DNA of 64,000 nt from Streptomyces aurantiogriseus (lineage in GTDB: Bacteria; Actinomycetota; Actinomycetes; Streptomycetales; Streptomycetaceae), in the NCBI RefSeq assembly GCF_014649375.1, contig NZ_BMSX01000003.1, positions 496,001 to 560,000 on the forward strand, given 5' to 3'. The translations under genes and the position numbers were made by a program. Positions 42,313 through 50,761 of the stretch are shown here, one piece after another (position 1 is the first letter of the stretch; every line of letters begins with the position of its first letter). Below the pieces are notes generated by a model. It ran no database searches. It was not told where the DNA came from and was given only the letters and a program-made list of their open reading frames with translations.

Positions 42313-43968
42313 ATGACGCACGCCGAGACCCACGACGCCCCTCCGACCCGCCGGACGGTGATCGCCGGCACCGCCCTCGCCCTCGCCGCGGCGGCGGTTC
42401 CGGCCGTCGCTTCCGCCGCGTCCTCCGCCGCCGGGCCGGTCACCCGCACCACCGCGGGCCGGATCGCCGGCGAGCGGGCCGGGCGCACGGTCGTCTTCCG
42501 CGGTGTCCCGTACGCCCAGGCGCCCACCGGCGCGCTGCGGTTCTCCTCGCCCCGGCCGCCCCGGCCCTGGCGCGGGGTGCGCGACGCGACCCGCTTCGCG
42601 CCGCCCTCCTACCAGTCGGTGATGCCCGGCAGCAGCGAGGACTCGCTCTACGCCAACATATGGACCCCGGACCTGAAGGGCTCGCGGCCCGTCATGGTCT
42701 ACATCCACGGCGGAGGCTGGTTCGTCGGCGCCGGCAGCCACCCCCTGTACGACGGCCAACGCCCCGCGGACCGCGGCGACATGGTCGTCATCACCTTCAA
42801 CTACCGTCTGGGCGCCTTCGGCTGGGGTCTGCACGAGGACCTGACCGATCCGGCCACCGGCTCGTTCGCCAACTGGGGTCTTCAGGACCAGGCCGCGCTG
42901 CTGCACTGGGTCCGGGCCAACGCCGCCGCGTTCGGCGGGGACCCGGACAACATCACCGTCTGCGGCACCTCGGCCGGCGGATCGAGCGCCTGGCAGCTGT
43001 CGCTGCTGCCCGAGATGCGGACCGTGATCCGGCGGATCGTCGCGATCAGCACCGCCCACGCCTGGACCCCCGCCGTCGGCCTGACCGCGGCGGACGCCAC
43101 CGAGACGTACGAGCGGATCGCCCACCGGCTCGGCACCACCGTGCCCGGACTGCGCCACGCCGACGCCGCCTCCGTCAAGGACGCCTGGGAGGCCCTCTTC
43201 TCCGGCCCGCCCGAGAAGCGCGCTCTCGGCAGCGGACGGGAGTACCAGGGACCGGTGGTCGACGGCCGGTGGATGCCCGCCTTCGACCACGAACGCCCCA
43301 CCCCCGGGGTGCCGGTGCTGTCCGTGCACACCCGCATGGAAGGGTCCTTCTTCACCGGCCCCGGCTCGCCCACCCCGCAACCCGCGCCCACCGATGAGAC
43401 CGAGCTGCGGACCGCCGTACGCAACGTCCTGCTCAAGGGAGTCCCCGAGGTGCCCGGCACGCTGGTCGAGCGCTGCCTGGCCGACTACCGGGAGGCCGCC
43501 GCCGCGGACGGGCTGCCCGACGACCCGCTGACCCTGTGGACCGAGATCTGGGGCGACGGCCTCTTCCGGCGCCCGGTGGTGCGCTTCGCCGAGCGCCACG
43601 CCCGCATCGGCACCTCGCCGCTGTACGTGATGGACTTCGGCCACCCTGTGTACCCGCCGCACTTCGGCACCCCGCACGAGGCCACCTCGCGCTTTCTGTT
43701 CGGCACCCACCGGCTGCCCGAGGAGGCGCCGGTCTACGGCGACGGGCCGCTGGAGCGGCGGATCTCCGACACCTTCATCGACCTCGTGTCCTCCTTCGCG
43801 CGCGGGCAGGCGCCCGCGGCGCCGGGAGTCGACCCCTGGCCCGTCTTCGCGCCGGGCCGGCCCAGCGCCCTCGTCCTCGGCGGACCGGACGTCGCCCGGA
43901 TCGGCGACATTCCCAAGTCACGCCAGCTGCGCTTCTGGGACGAGGCCGGCTGGGGACCGCGTATCTGA
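42313..43968 (+). CDS. Secreted type-B carboxylesterase
   Basis: 551 residues. A Tat-like signal (TRRTVIAGTALALAAAAVPAVA) precedes a carboxylesterase/acetylcholinesterase-fold enzyme: PYAQAPTGALRF, SEDSLYANIWTP, YIHGGGWFVGAG (oxyanion hole), the nucleophile in CGTSAGGSSAW near residue 220, and a His in DFGHPVYPPHFG. It should act outside the membrane, hydrolysing an ester. It may trim or release an acyl group from an exported, masked product, a known self-resistance strategy (inference). It is separated from griF by a terminator, so it is transcribed from its own short leader (about 60 bases) or by read-through. Confidence 0.85.
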   Translation: MTHAETHDAPPTRRTVIAGTALALAAAAVPAVASAASSAAGPVTRTTAGRIAGERAGRTVVFRGVPYAQAPTGALRFSSPRPPRPWRGVRDATRFAPPSYQSVMPGSSEDSLYANIWTPDLKGSRPVMVYIHGGGWFVGAGSHPLYDGQRPADRGDMVVITFNYRLGAFGWGLHEDLTDPATGSFANWGLQDQAALLHWVRANAAAFGGDPDNITVCGTSAGGSSAWQLSLLPEMRTVIRRIVAISTAHAWTPAVGLTAADATETYERIAHRLGTTVPGLRHADAASVKDAWEALFSGPPEKRALGSGREYQGPVVDGRWMPAFDHERPTPGVPVLSVHTRMEGSFFTGPGSPTPQPAPTDETELRTAVRNVLLKGVPEVPGTLVERCLADYREAAAADGLPDDPLTLWTEIWGDGLFRRPVVRFAERHARIGTSPLYVMDFGHPVYPPHFGTPHEATSRFLFGTHRLPEEAPVYGDGPLERRISDTFIDLVSSFARGQAPAAPGVDPWPVFAPGRPSALVLGGPDVARIGDIPKSRQLRFWDEAGWGPRI

Positions 43969-43989
43969 CCGCGTAACCGACCTGGCGCT

Positions 43990-44009
43990 CCGGCCGCCCC
44001 CGCGGCCGG
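43990..44009 (+). terminator. Hairpin after the esterase gene
   Basis: CCGGCCGC (43990-43997) pairs with GCGGCCGG (44002-44009) around CCCC. It lies between the esterase and the asparagine-synthetase-like gene. Confidence 0.5.
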
Positions 44010-44067
44010 GCGCGTCCCGCACGGACACCCGAGTGCAGCACCGACGACCCATGAGAGGGGACGAGCC

Positions 44068-45927
44068 ATGTGCGGCCTTGCCGGATGGCTGAGCTTTCAG
44101 CGTGACCTGACCCAGCACACGTCCACCGCCGAGAAGATGAACGCGACTCTGGAGTGCCGCGGCCCCGACTCCCACGGAGTGTGGACGTCCGAGCACGCCC
44201 AGCTCGCCCACCGCCGGCTGGCCGTCATCGACCTGGAGGGCGGCAAGCAGCCGATGGCCGCCGGCGACGCGGACGAGCCGGTGATCACCTACACCGGGGA
44301 GACCTACAACTACCGCGAGCTGCGCGAGGAACTGCGCGCGCTGGGCCACGACTTCCGCACGGACTCCGACACCGAGGTGGTGCTGCGCGCCTACCAGGAG
44401 TGGGGAACCGGCTTCGCCGAGCGGCTGACCGGCATCTACGCGCTGGCCATCTGGGACCCGCGCACCGAGGAACTGCTGCTGGTCCGCGACCGGATGGGCG
44501 TCAAACCGCTCTACTACTGGCCGACCGACGACGGTGTGCTGTTCGGCTCCGAGCCCAAGGCGATCCTCGCCCATCCCGACACCGAGGCCGTCGTCGACGC
44601 CGAGGGGCTGCGCGAGATCTTCGGCATCGTCAAGACGCCCGGCCATGCCGTCTTCCGCGGGATGTACGAGGTCAAGCCGGGCACGCTGCTGCGCTTCGGC
44701 CGCAACGGCAGCGAGGAGAAGCGCTACTGGCGGCTGACCGCCCGCGAGCACACCGACGACCTCGACACCACGGTCGCCCAGGTCCGCTCGCTGCTGGAGC
44801 AGATCGTCGCCGAACAACTCGTCGCCGACGTCACGGTCGGCACCCTGCTCTCCGGCGGGCTCGACTCCAGCGCCGTCACCGCGCTGGCCGCCCGCGCCCT
44901 GACCGACGGGGGAGAGGCCGACGGCAAGGGGCCGGTGCTCGCCTTCTCGGTGGACTTCAAGGGCCACGGCGAGCGGTTCAGGTCGAACGTCCAGTGGGCC
45001 GACCCGGACACCCCGTTCGCCGTCGAGGTGGCCCGGCACGTCGGCGCCGAGCACATCGTCGTCGAGTTGGACAACGCCGACGTGCTCGACCAGGCCGTGC
45101 GCGACGACGTGCTGCGCGCCCAGGACCTGCCGGTCTCCACGGGGGACATGGAGTACTCGCTGCTGGTGCTGTGCCGCGCGCTCAAGGAGCGGATGACGGT
45201 CGCGCTGTCCGGGGAGGCGGCCGACGAACTCTTCGGCGGATACACCTGGTTCCACGACCGGGAGGCCGTGGAGGGCGACACCTTCCCCTGGCACCACCCC
45301 TTCGAGAAGGCGGGCGGCATCGGGGCGCTGCGCACGATCGGCCTGTGGGGCCGGCTCGGGCTGACCGACTACGTCAAGCGGCGCTACGCCGAGGCGCTGG
45401 AGGAGGTGCCCCGGCTGCCGGGGGAGAGCGGTCGGCGCGAGCGGATGCGGGAGCTGACGTATCTCAACCTGACCCGCTGGGAGAACTTCCTGCTGGACCG
45501 CAAGGACCGGATCTCGATGGCGACCGCGCTGGAGGTCCGCGTCCCGTTCACCGACCACCGCCTCGTCGAGTACGTCTACAACACGCCCTGGGAGATGAAG
45601 AGCTTCGACGGCCGGGAGAAGAGCCTGCTGCGGGCCGCCATGCGCGGGGTGCTGCCGGACTCCGTCCTGGACCGCAAGAAGAACCCCTACCCGTCCACCC
45701 AGGACATCGGGTACGAGAGGGCCGTGCGCGAGCGGGTCGAGGCCGCCGTCGCCGACGACGACGCTCCCGTGCTGCAGCTGGCCTCGCGCGAGGAGATCCG
45801 CCGGCTGCTGGACGCCCCGGAGGGTACGTACTCCATGGGCGGACCGTGGAGCGCGCGGGCGGTGCTGGAGCGCCTGGTCGAGTTCAACAACTGGGTGAGG
45901 ATGCATGACGTCCGCATCGACCTCTGA
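44068..45927 (+). CDS. Asparagine-synthetase-like amidotransferase (AsnB family)
   Basis: 619 residues with both halves: an Ntn glutaminase domain starting at Cys2 (MCGLAGW, LECRGPDSHG, YTGETYNYRELRE) and a PP-loop synthetase domain (TLLSGGLDSSAVTALAA, LSGEAADELFGGY). It uses glutamine and ATP to convert a carboxylate to a carboxamide. In biosynthetic clusters AsnB homologues amidate the product; here a phenoxazinone or aminohydroxybenzoate carboxyl is a good candidate (inference). Asparagine synthesis itself is the alternative. GAGAGGGGA precedes the ATG; the 3' end overlaps the DsbA-like gene by 23 bases. Confidence 0.9.
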   Translation: MCGLAGWLSFQRDLTQHTSTAEKMNATLECRGPDSHGVWTSEHAQLAHRRLAVIDLEGGKQPMAAGDADEPVITYTGETYNYRELREELRALGHDFRTDSDTEVVLRAYQEWGTGFAERLTGIYALAIWDPRTEELLLVRDRMGVKPLYYWPTDDGVLFGSEPKAILAHPDTEAVVDAEGLREIFGIVKTPGHAVFRGMYEVKPGTLLRFGRNGSEEKRYWRLTAREHTDDLDTTVAQVRSLLEQIVAEQLVADVTVGTLLSGGLDSSAVTALAARALTDGGEADGKGPVLAFSVDFKGHGERFRSNVQWADPDTPFAVEVARHVGAEHIVVELDNADVLDQAVRDDVLRAQDLPVSTGDMEYSLLVLCRALKERMTVALSGEAADELFGGYTWFHDREAVEGDTFPWHHPFEKAGGIGALRTIGLWGRLGLTDYVKRRYAEALEEVPRLPGESGRRERMRELTYLNLTRWENFLLDRKDRISMATALEVRVPFTDHRLVEYVYNTPWEMKSFDGREKSLLRAAMRGVLPDSVLDRKKNPYPSTQDIGYERAVRERVEAAVADDDAPVLQLASREEIRRLLDAPEGTYSMGGPWSARAVLERLVEFNNWVRMHDVRIDL

Positions 45928-46609
45928 GTCGTGCCGCGGACCGGTCCTCACCGTCTGGTCCGACATCGGCTGCCCGTGGGCCTCGCTCGCCCTGCACACC
46001 CTGCGCGAGGAGGCCCGGCGTTCCGGGACCGAGCTCCTGATCGACCACCGGGCCTTCCCGCTGGAGCTGTTCAACAGCCAGCCCACGCCCAAGCGGATCG
46101 TGGACGCCGAGACCGTGGTGATCGCCGCGGCCCGGCCGGAGCTGGGCTGGCGGCTGTGGTCGGCGCCCGAGTCGACCTACCCGTCGACGACGCTGCCCGC
46201 GCTGGAGGCGGTGCAGGCGGCGAAGGACCCCGCCATCGGCGGGCTCGCGGCCAGTGACGAGCTGGACGCGGCGCTCCGGCGCGCCTTCTACGCCGACAGC
46301 CGGTGCATCGCGGTGTACGCGGAGATCTTCGCCGTGGCGAAGGAGTGCGCGCACGTCGATTCGGCGGCCCTGGAGGAGGCGGTGGCCTGTGGCGCGGGCC
46401 GGGCGGCGGTCTTCGACCAGTGGCGGACCGCCCGCGGCGGCCGAATCCAGGGCAGCCCCCACCTGTTCGCCCCGGACGGGTGGGAGGCGCACAATCCCGG
46501 CGTCGAGTTCCGCTGGACGGCGGACCCGGCGGACGGCGGCCTGCCCCAGGTGCTGCGCTGGCACCCCGACTGGGCGGCGGACCTGCTGTCCCGTCTGGCG
46601 GGCTCCTGA
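45905..46609 (+). CDS. DsbA/FrnE-family protein with single Cys (CPWA)
   Basis: 234 residues of DsbA-like thioredoxin fold: VWSDIGCPWASLALHTLREEARRSG (landmarks SDIGCPWASLAL), an all-helical insert, then GSPHLFAPDG, the cis-Pro loop and C-terminal helix. FrnE oxidoreductases have CPWC; here the second Cys is Ala, so dithiol oxidation is unlikely and a glutathione/mycothiol-dependent isomerase or transferase-type role (as in 2-hydroxychromene-2-carboxylate isomerases) is more plausible. Translationally coupled to the AsnB-like gene, so probably linked to the same tailoring step. Last gene before a strong hairpin at the apparent cluster edge. Confidence 0.75.
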   Translation: MTSASTSESCRGPVLTVWSDIGCPWASLALHTLREEARRSGTELLIDHRAFPLELFNSQPTPKRIVDAETVVIAAARPELGWRLWSAPESTYPSTTLPALEAVQAAKDPAIGGLAASDELDAALRRAFYADSRCIAVYAEIFAVAKECAHVDSAALEEAVACGAGRAAVFDQWRTARGGRIQGSPHLFAPDGWEAHNPGVEFRWTADPADGGLPQVLRWHPDWAADLLSRLAGS

Positions 46610-46620
46610 CATGCCGCTCC

Positions 46621-46653
46621 GGCCCTGGGACGGGAGGCTCCGGTCCCAGGGCC
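46621..46653. terminator. Strong GC hairpin at the cluster edge
   Basis: GGCCCTGGGAC (46621-46631) pairs perfectly with GTCCCAGGGCC (46643-46653), loop 11 bases; the next 35 bases repeat CCCAGG/CCTGGG blocks that can form alternative stems. It lies between the convergent DsbA-like and MarR genes. Confidence 0.65.
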
Positions 46654-46715
46654 CAGGTTCCAGGCCCTGGGCCCAGGCCCCAGGTCGCGGTGTCGCGGCC
46701 CCGAGGCGCGTCGCC

Positions 46716-47204
46716 TCAGCCGCGGTACGCGTTGCGCTGTTCCCTGAGGGCCTTCGCGAGCGCCTTCAGGGCCGGTGCGGCGGTCCTGAGGCTGTCCCGC
46801 TGGGCCGGGGAGAGCGCCGCCAGCGAGTCGGCGAAGATCTCCGCCCACGCCTGCTCGATCTTGGCCATGCCCTGCACGGCGCCCATCGTCGGATGCAGCT
46901 GGACGGCACGGCGGTCGTTGGGGTCCGGCTCACGGCGGATCAGTCCCTGGGCCACCAGTCCGCGCACGGTGGTGCTCACATTGCTCGCGTGCAGGCCCAG
47001 CTCCTGGGCGACGGTTCCGACTCCGATGCCCGGCGACTCCAGCACATGGCGCAGTACCTCCAGGTCGGACGGCGGGAGCGGGGTCAGTCCGGCCTCGTCC
47101 ACACCGCGCAGCCGCAGGACGCGCCCGAGCGCGTACAGGGCAGGAGTGAGTTCCCTCGCTTCACGCAGCAGGACTGCGTCGCCTTCCGCATCGGTCGCTG
47201 TCAT
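46716..47204 (-). CDS. MarR-family repressor
   Basis: 162 residues. Winged-helix MarR fold: PSDLEVLRHVLESPGIGVGTVAQELGLHASNVSTTVRGLVAQGLIRREPDPNDRRAVQLHPT covers the recognition helix (landmarks LGLHASNVSTTV) and wing (EPDPNDRR). Divergent from a Bcr/CflA transporter, with a perfect 18-bp palindrome in the 76-base intergenic region, so it almost certainly represses both genes until a small phenolic or drug ligand binds. Confidence 0.9.
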   Translation of the reverse strand: MTATDAEGDAVLLREARELTPALYALGRVLRLRGVDEAGLTPLPPSDLEVLRHVLESPGIGVGTVAQELGLHASNVSTTVRGLVAQGLIRREPDPNDRRAVQLHPTMGAVQGMAKIEQAWAEIFADSLAALSPAQRDSLRTAAPALKALAKALREQRNAYRG

Positions 47205-47224
47205 GGCTCGACAGTAGCAATGCT

Positions 47225-47242
47225 TATAGCTATATAGCTATA
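47225..47242. promoter_or_regulatory. MarR operator palindrome
   Basis: TATAGCTATATAGCTATA is a perfect 18-bp palindrome in otherwise GC-rich DNA, centred in the intergenic region between marR and the divergent MFS gene. It is extremely AT-rich and likely overlaps the -10 regions of both promoters. Confidence 0.8.
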
Positions 47243-47280
47243 TTGAAATCTCCGCTCAGTCATCCTTCTAGGAGCACGTG

Positions 47281-48564
47281 ATGTCCACACCGTCCCCCGG
47301 TCAGGGGCAGACACCCCCGGCGTCACCGGCCGTGACGCTCACCGCGACGCTCGCCCTGCTGTCCTTCGTGATGCCGCTCGCCACGGACATGTACCTCCCG
47401 GCCTTCCCCCGGATGGCCGACGAGCTGGACACCAACGCCTCGGGAGTGCAGCTCACCCTCACCGCGTTCCTGGTCGGCATGGCGGCAGGCCAGCTGGTCC
47501 TCGGACCGCTGTCCGACCGGTACGGGCGGCGCGCCCCGATCCTCGTCGGCGCCGCCGTGTGCACCGTGGCCACGGCCCTGTGCGCGGTCGCCCCGAACCT
47601 CGCCGTGCTCATCGTGCTCCGCTTCGTCACCGGCTTCTCCGGCGCGGCCGGCCTCGTCGTGGGACGCGCGGTCATCGCCGACGTCGCCACCGGCACCGTC
47701 GCTGCCCGGCTCTTCGGGGTGCTCATGGCGCTCGGCGGCATCGCGCCGATCGTCGCCCCGCTCATCGGCGGTGTCGTGGTCAGCGACGCGGGCGGCTGGC
47801 GCGGGGTCTTCTGGGTCCTGGCCGGCGTCTCGCTGCTGATGTTCCTCGCCGCCCTGGCGTTCGTCCCGGAGAGCCTCCCCAAGGAGCGGCGCCGTGCCGG
47901 CGGCATGGCCGCCACCGTCCAGGCCGCCCGCTCCGTGCTCACCGACCGCGCCTACGTCGGCTACACGCTCGCCTTCTCCTTCGGCTGCGGCGCGCTGTTC
48001 TGCTACATCGCCGGATCGGCGTTCCTCCTCCAGAACGTCCTCGGGTTCAGCGTCGGCGAGGCGTCTGTCGCGTTCTCCGTCGGCGCCCTGACCGCCACGG
48101 TCTCCAGCACGGTCAACACCAAGCTCGTCGGCACTTACGCCCCCGGCCTGCTGCTGCGCATCGGCCTGACCACCCTGCTGATCGCGACCACCGCCGCCCT
48201 GCTGGTCACTTTGGCCGGACAGCTCAACCGCGTACTGGCGCTCTCGCTCATCGGCATCGGCTTCCTCGGCCTCGGCCAGGTCTTCGGCACGGCGACCGCC
48301 CTCGCCATCGAGCGAGTCCCCTACGCCGCCGGAACCGGCTCCGCCGTCCTCGGCACCCTGCAGAGCGTCCTGGGCGCCGTGCTCGCCCCGCTGGTGGGCC
48401 TGGGCGGCAAGGACACCGCCACGCCGCTGTTCATCGGCATGGCCGGCTGCTCCCTCATCGCGGTCCTGTCGCTGCTGCTGACCCGCAACAGCGCCCCGGT
48501 GGCCGACCCCTCCGCCACCCCGGCCGACGACGCCCTGGAGGGCACCGCGAGCGCGGCGACCTGA
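47281..48564 (+). CDS. Bcr/CflA-type MFS drug transporter
   Basis: 427 residues, about 12 membrane helices. Family markers: LPLATDMYLPAFPRMADEL at the first helix, LVLGPLSDRYGRRAPILVG (motif A) and RFVTGFSGAAGLVVGRAVIAD. Homologues export bicyclomycin, chloramphenicol and sulfonamides. Controlled by the divergent MarR protein. It may be a general efflux pump or a second export route for the neighbouring cluster's product. ATG at 47281; a GTG three bases earlier is also possible (AGGAG upstream). Confidence 0.9.
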   Translation: MSTPSPGQGQTPPASPAVTLTATLALLSFVMPLATDMYLPAFPRMADELDTNASGVQLTLTAFLVGMAAGQLVLGPLSDRYGRRAPILVGAAVCTVATALCAVAPNLAVLIVLRFVTGFSGAAGLVVGRAVIADVATGTVAARLFGVLMALGGIAPIVAPLIGGVVVSDAGGWRGVFWVLAGVSLLMFLAALAFVPESLPKERRRAGGMAATVQAARSVLTDRAYVGYTLAFSFGCGALFCYIAGSAFLLQNVLGFSVGEASVAFSVGALTATVSSTVNTKLVGTYAPGLLLRIGLTTLLIATTAALLVTLAGQLNRVLALSLIGIGFLGLGQVFGTATALAIERVPYAAGTGSAVLGTLQSVLGAVLAPLVGLGGKDTATPLFIGMAGCSLIAVLSLLLTRNSAPVADPSATPADDALEGTASAAT

Positions 48565-48606
48565 CACACTTCCTGCCACCTGACCAGGTCGGCCCCTCGT
48601 CTTTGA

Positions 48607-48639
48607 CCGGCCGATCGCGGTGCCAGCAGGATCGGCCGG
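48607..48639 (+). terminator. Terminator of the Bcr/CflA transporter gene
   Basis: CCGGCCGATC (48607-48616) pairs with GATCGGCCGG (48630-48639), loop 13 bases, 42 bases after the stop. Confidence 0.6.
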
Positions 48640-48678
48640 GAACCCAGGAGTTCGCGAGGAGAGGGGCGGAAGCGCCGC

Positions 48679-48927
48679 ATGACAGCAACCAATTCCCCAG
48701 CGAGCCGGCAGCGTCCTGCCTCCGGATGGCACAGCCTCACCCGTGCCGAACTGCGGGTGGCCCGCCTTGTCGCCACCGGCCTGACCAACCGCGCGGTGGC
48801 CGAGCGCCTCGTGGTGTCGCCGCACACCGTCGACACCCACCTTCGGCGCGTCTACGCCAAACTCTCCGTCCACAGCCGCGTGCAACTGGTCCGGCACGCC
48901 CTCCAGCACGAGACCGCGGAGGACTGA
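48679..48927 (+). CDS. Single-domain LuxR-type HTH protein
   Basis: 82 residues consisting of little more than a LuxR/GerE HTH: LTRAELRVARLVATGLTNRAVAERLVVSPHTVDTHLRRVYAKL (landmarks LVATGLTNRAVAERL and VSPHTVDTHLRRVY). No sensory domain. Small LuxR proteins of this type are frequent in Streptomyces, where they act as accessory regulators; targets unknown. It stands between two terminators, thus probably monocistronic. Confidence 0.8.
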   Translation: MTATNSPASRQRPASGWHSLTRAELRVARLVATGLTNRAVAERLVVSPHTVDTHLRRVYAKLSVHSRVQLVRHALQHETAED

Positions 48928-48960
48928 CCCGGACCACCCTCGACGACGGACCACCCACCA

Positions 48961-49001
48961 CGACGGCCGTGTGACCCACCCCCCGGGTCGCACGGCCGTC
49001 G
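48961..49001. terminator. 17-bp bidirectional terminator
   Basis: CGACGGCCGTGTGACCC (48961-48977) pairs with GGGTCGCACGGCCGTCG (48985-49001), one G-T wobble, 7-base loop. Shared by the convergent LuxR-type and beta-propeller genes. Confidence 0.8.
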
Positions 49002-49030
49002 CGCATGTCCGCCTGCCGCAGTGCCCCCGG

Positions 49031-50581
49031 CTACCGGCGGTCCGCCCGCATCACGATGACGTCGCCGTGCACCCCGTACCCCAGCAGCGGATGCGACGAG
49101 CCGTCCTCGTAGGCACGCTCGTCGGACGTCACCATCAGCCATGGCTCACGGCCGTCCGCGACCGGCAGCGGGAACACCTCCGGGAACGGCGTGCCCAGCG
49201 GATACGGGGCGTCCAGGGACTTGTGCGGACGCATGGCCATGTCGCGCACCAGGTACTGCCGCGACTCCGCGTCACTGGTCAGCAGATACCAGCGATCGCC
49301 GAACCGCTGGAGCCGACAGCCCTCGTTGTTGTTCGGCCACGCGACATCCTCGTGCCGGATCCGGATGCCTTCGTCGTAGTCTCCGCCCGGAGCGGCGGCG
49401 GCCAACACCGGCCGGAACCGCAGGGACGGCTGGAAGTCCGTGACATTCGCGTACGCGTAGTGCCAGCGGCCGTCGATCAGCCGCAGCGCCGGATCCCAGA
49501 CCGCCTCCTTGAAGGGCAGCTCCAGCCGCTTCGCCTTGATCAGACGGACCCCGCTCAGCAGCTCCTCGCCGCCCGTCCCGTGCCGGACCGTCACTCCGGG
49601 AGTGGGCAGATTGCCGCCGCACGCGAGCGCGATGAACCTGCCGCGCTCGGCGTCCCGCACCAGCTGCCCCCCGTGATTGCCGACCAGGAGACCCTCGTAC
49701 GAGAAGAAGTGGGAGCCGACCTGCTCCATGCGCTCCGGGTGCGCCGGATCCATCCGCCACACACCCGTGTGCGCCTGATGGGCGTACCCGACGCCGGAGG
49801 AGGTCGCGGTGAAGTGCAGCAGCCCGTCGCGGACGTACGGCGTGCCGTCGGCGTTGCGCACCAGGGACACGTCCCGCAGGCCGAACTGGCCGAACGGGCC
49901 CGCCTGCGCCCGGCCCAGCGCCACGCCCCGGCCGCCGAACGCGTAACGCAGCCGCTCCAGCTGAGCCGGCCGGTGCAGGTCCATCAGATCGAACAGCTTC
50001 CCGCGGTCGGTCACCAGCGGCTGCCAGGGATACGCGATCCCCGTGTCGTGGCCGCCGCCCGCGCTGAACGCGCCCACCGCGTTGGCCGTCACCACGAAGG
50101 CGAACGTGAACGGCGCCGTCAGCCGCACCTGCTCCGAGTGCACCGTGCGCACCGAACCCGAGCGCACCCACTCCACCGAGACCTTCGCCGCCCCGGCGTC
50201 GTACCGCACCCGCACCGCGTCGCCGTCGGCGGCGCTCAGCCCCGCCGTGACCGAGCCGTCGGCGGCCAGCTCCCGCACGTCCAGCACGACGGACGCCCAC
50301 GGCGCCACCGGCCGCTGGTCCGTGCGCACCGTGCCGCCGGCCCGCACCCGCGCCAGCGCGGCCCCGTCACCGGCGCGTTCGGTGTCGTACTGGACCAGCC
50401 GCGGCGGTATCAGGTTCACCGGCCGGAAGCGGTGGGTGATCTCGAAGTGCAGATCCGACGGCGCGAGCCGGCCCCTGCCGGACGGGGCCGCGGCGGCCGG
50501 CGAAGCCAGCGTCGTCGAAGCGGCCGCGCCGGCGAACAGGGCCACCGCGCCGCGTCGGCTCGGATGGTCGTTCATGGTCAT
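49031..50581 (-). CDS. Secreted beta-propeller glycosidase-like protein
   Basis: 516 residues. A Tat-type signal (SRRGAVALFAGAAASTTLASPAAA) precedes a domain rich in repeated strand-turn patterns: VRDGLLHFTATSSGVGY, GGQLVRDAERGRFIALACGG, KEAVWDPALRLIDGRWHYAYAN, NNEGCRLQRFGDRWYLLTSD. These are typical of five-bladed propeller enzymes of the GH43/GH32/GH130 sort, though I cannot name the exact family or catalytic acids. Probably acts on extracellular saccharides. ATG at 50581 with GGAGGA upstream. Divergent from psuG; whether they are functionally related is unknown. Confidence 0.6.
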   Translation of the reverse strand: MTMNDHPSRRGAVALFAGAAASTTLASPAAAAPSGRGRLAPSDLHFEITHRFRPVNLIPPRLVQYDTERAGDGAALARVRAGGTVRTDQRPVAPWASVVLDVRELAADGSVTAGLSAADGDAVRVRYDAGAAKVSVEWVRSGSVRTVHSEQVRLTAPFTFAFVVTANAVGAFSAGGGHDTGIAYPWQPLVTDRGKLFDLMDLHRPAQLERLRYAFGGRGVALGRAQAGPFGQFGLRDVSLVRNADGTPYVRDGLLHFTATSSGVGYAHQAHTGVWRMDPAHPERMEQVGSHFFSYEGLLVGNHGGQLVRDAERGRFIALACGGNLPTPGVTVRHGTGGEELLSGVRLIKAKRLELPFKEAVWDPALRLIDGRWHYAYANVTDFQPSLRFRPVLAAAAPGGDYDEGIRIRHEDVAWPNNNEGCRLQRFGDRWYLLTSDAESRQYLVRDMAMRPHKSLDAPYPLGTPFPEVFPLPVADGREPWLMVTSDERAYEDGSSHPLLGYGVHGDVIVMRADRR

Positions 50582-50647
50582 ACCGAAGTCCTCCAGTCGT
50601 CCGGGCCGGGATGGCGAGTTCACCCTGGACCGGACCCCGCGGGCAGG

Positions 50648-50695
50648 CATCACGTGACCTCGCGATATCCCGTGGAATCCCGGAAAGACGTGATG
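50648..50695. promoter_or_regulatory. Inverted repeat in the propeller/psuG intergenic region
   Basis: CATCACGT (50648-50655) and ACGTGATG (50688-50695) form an 8-bp inverted repeat 32 bases apart; the left copy is itself centred on the palindrome CACGTG. The 180-base region separates divergent genes, so an operator is plausible. Confidence 0.35.
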
Positions 50696-50761
50696 TGCCG
50701 CCCGGCGGGCGGCGGGCAGGGTGTGCCGCGTACCGACCTCCACCGAAAGGCAGCCCTGCCC

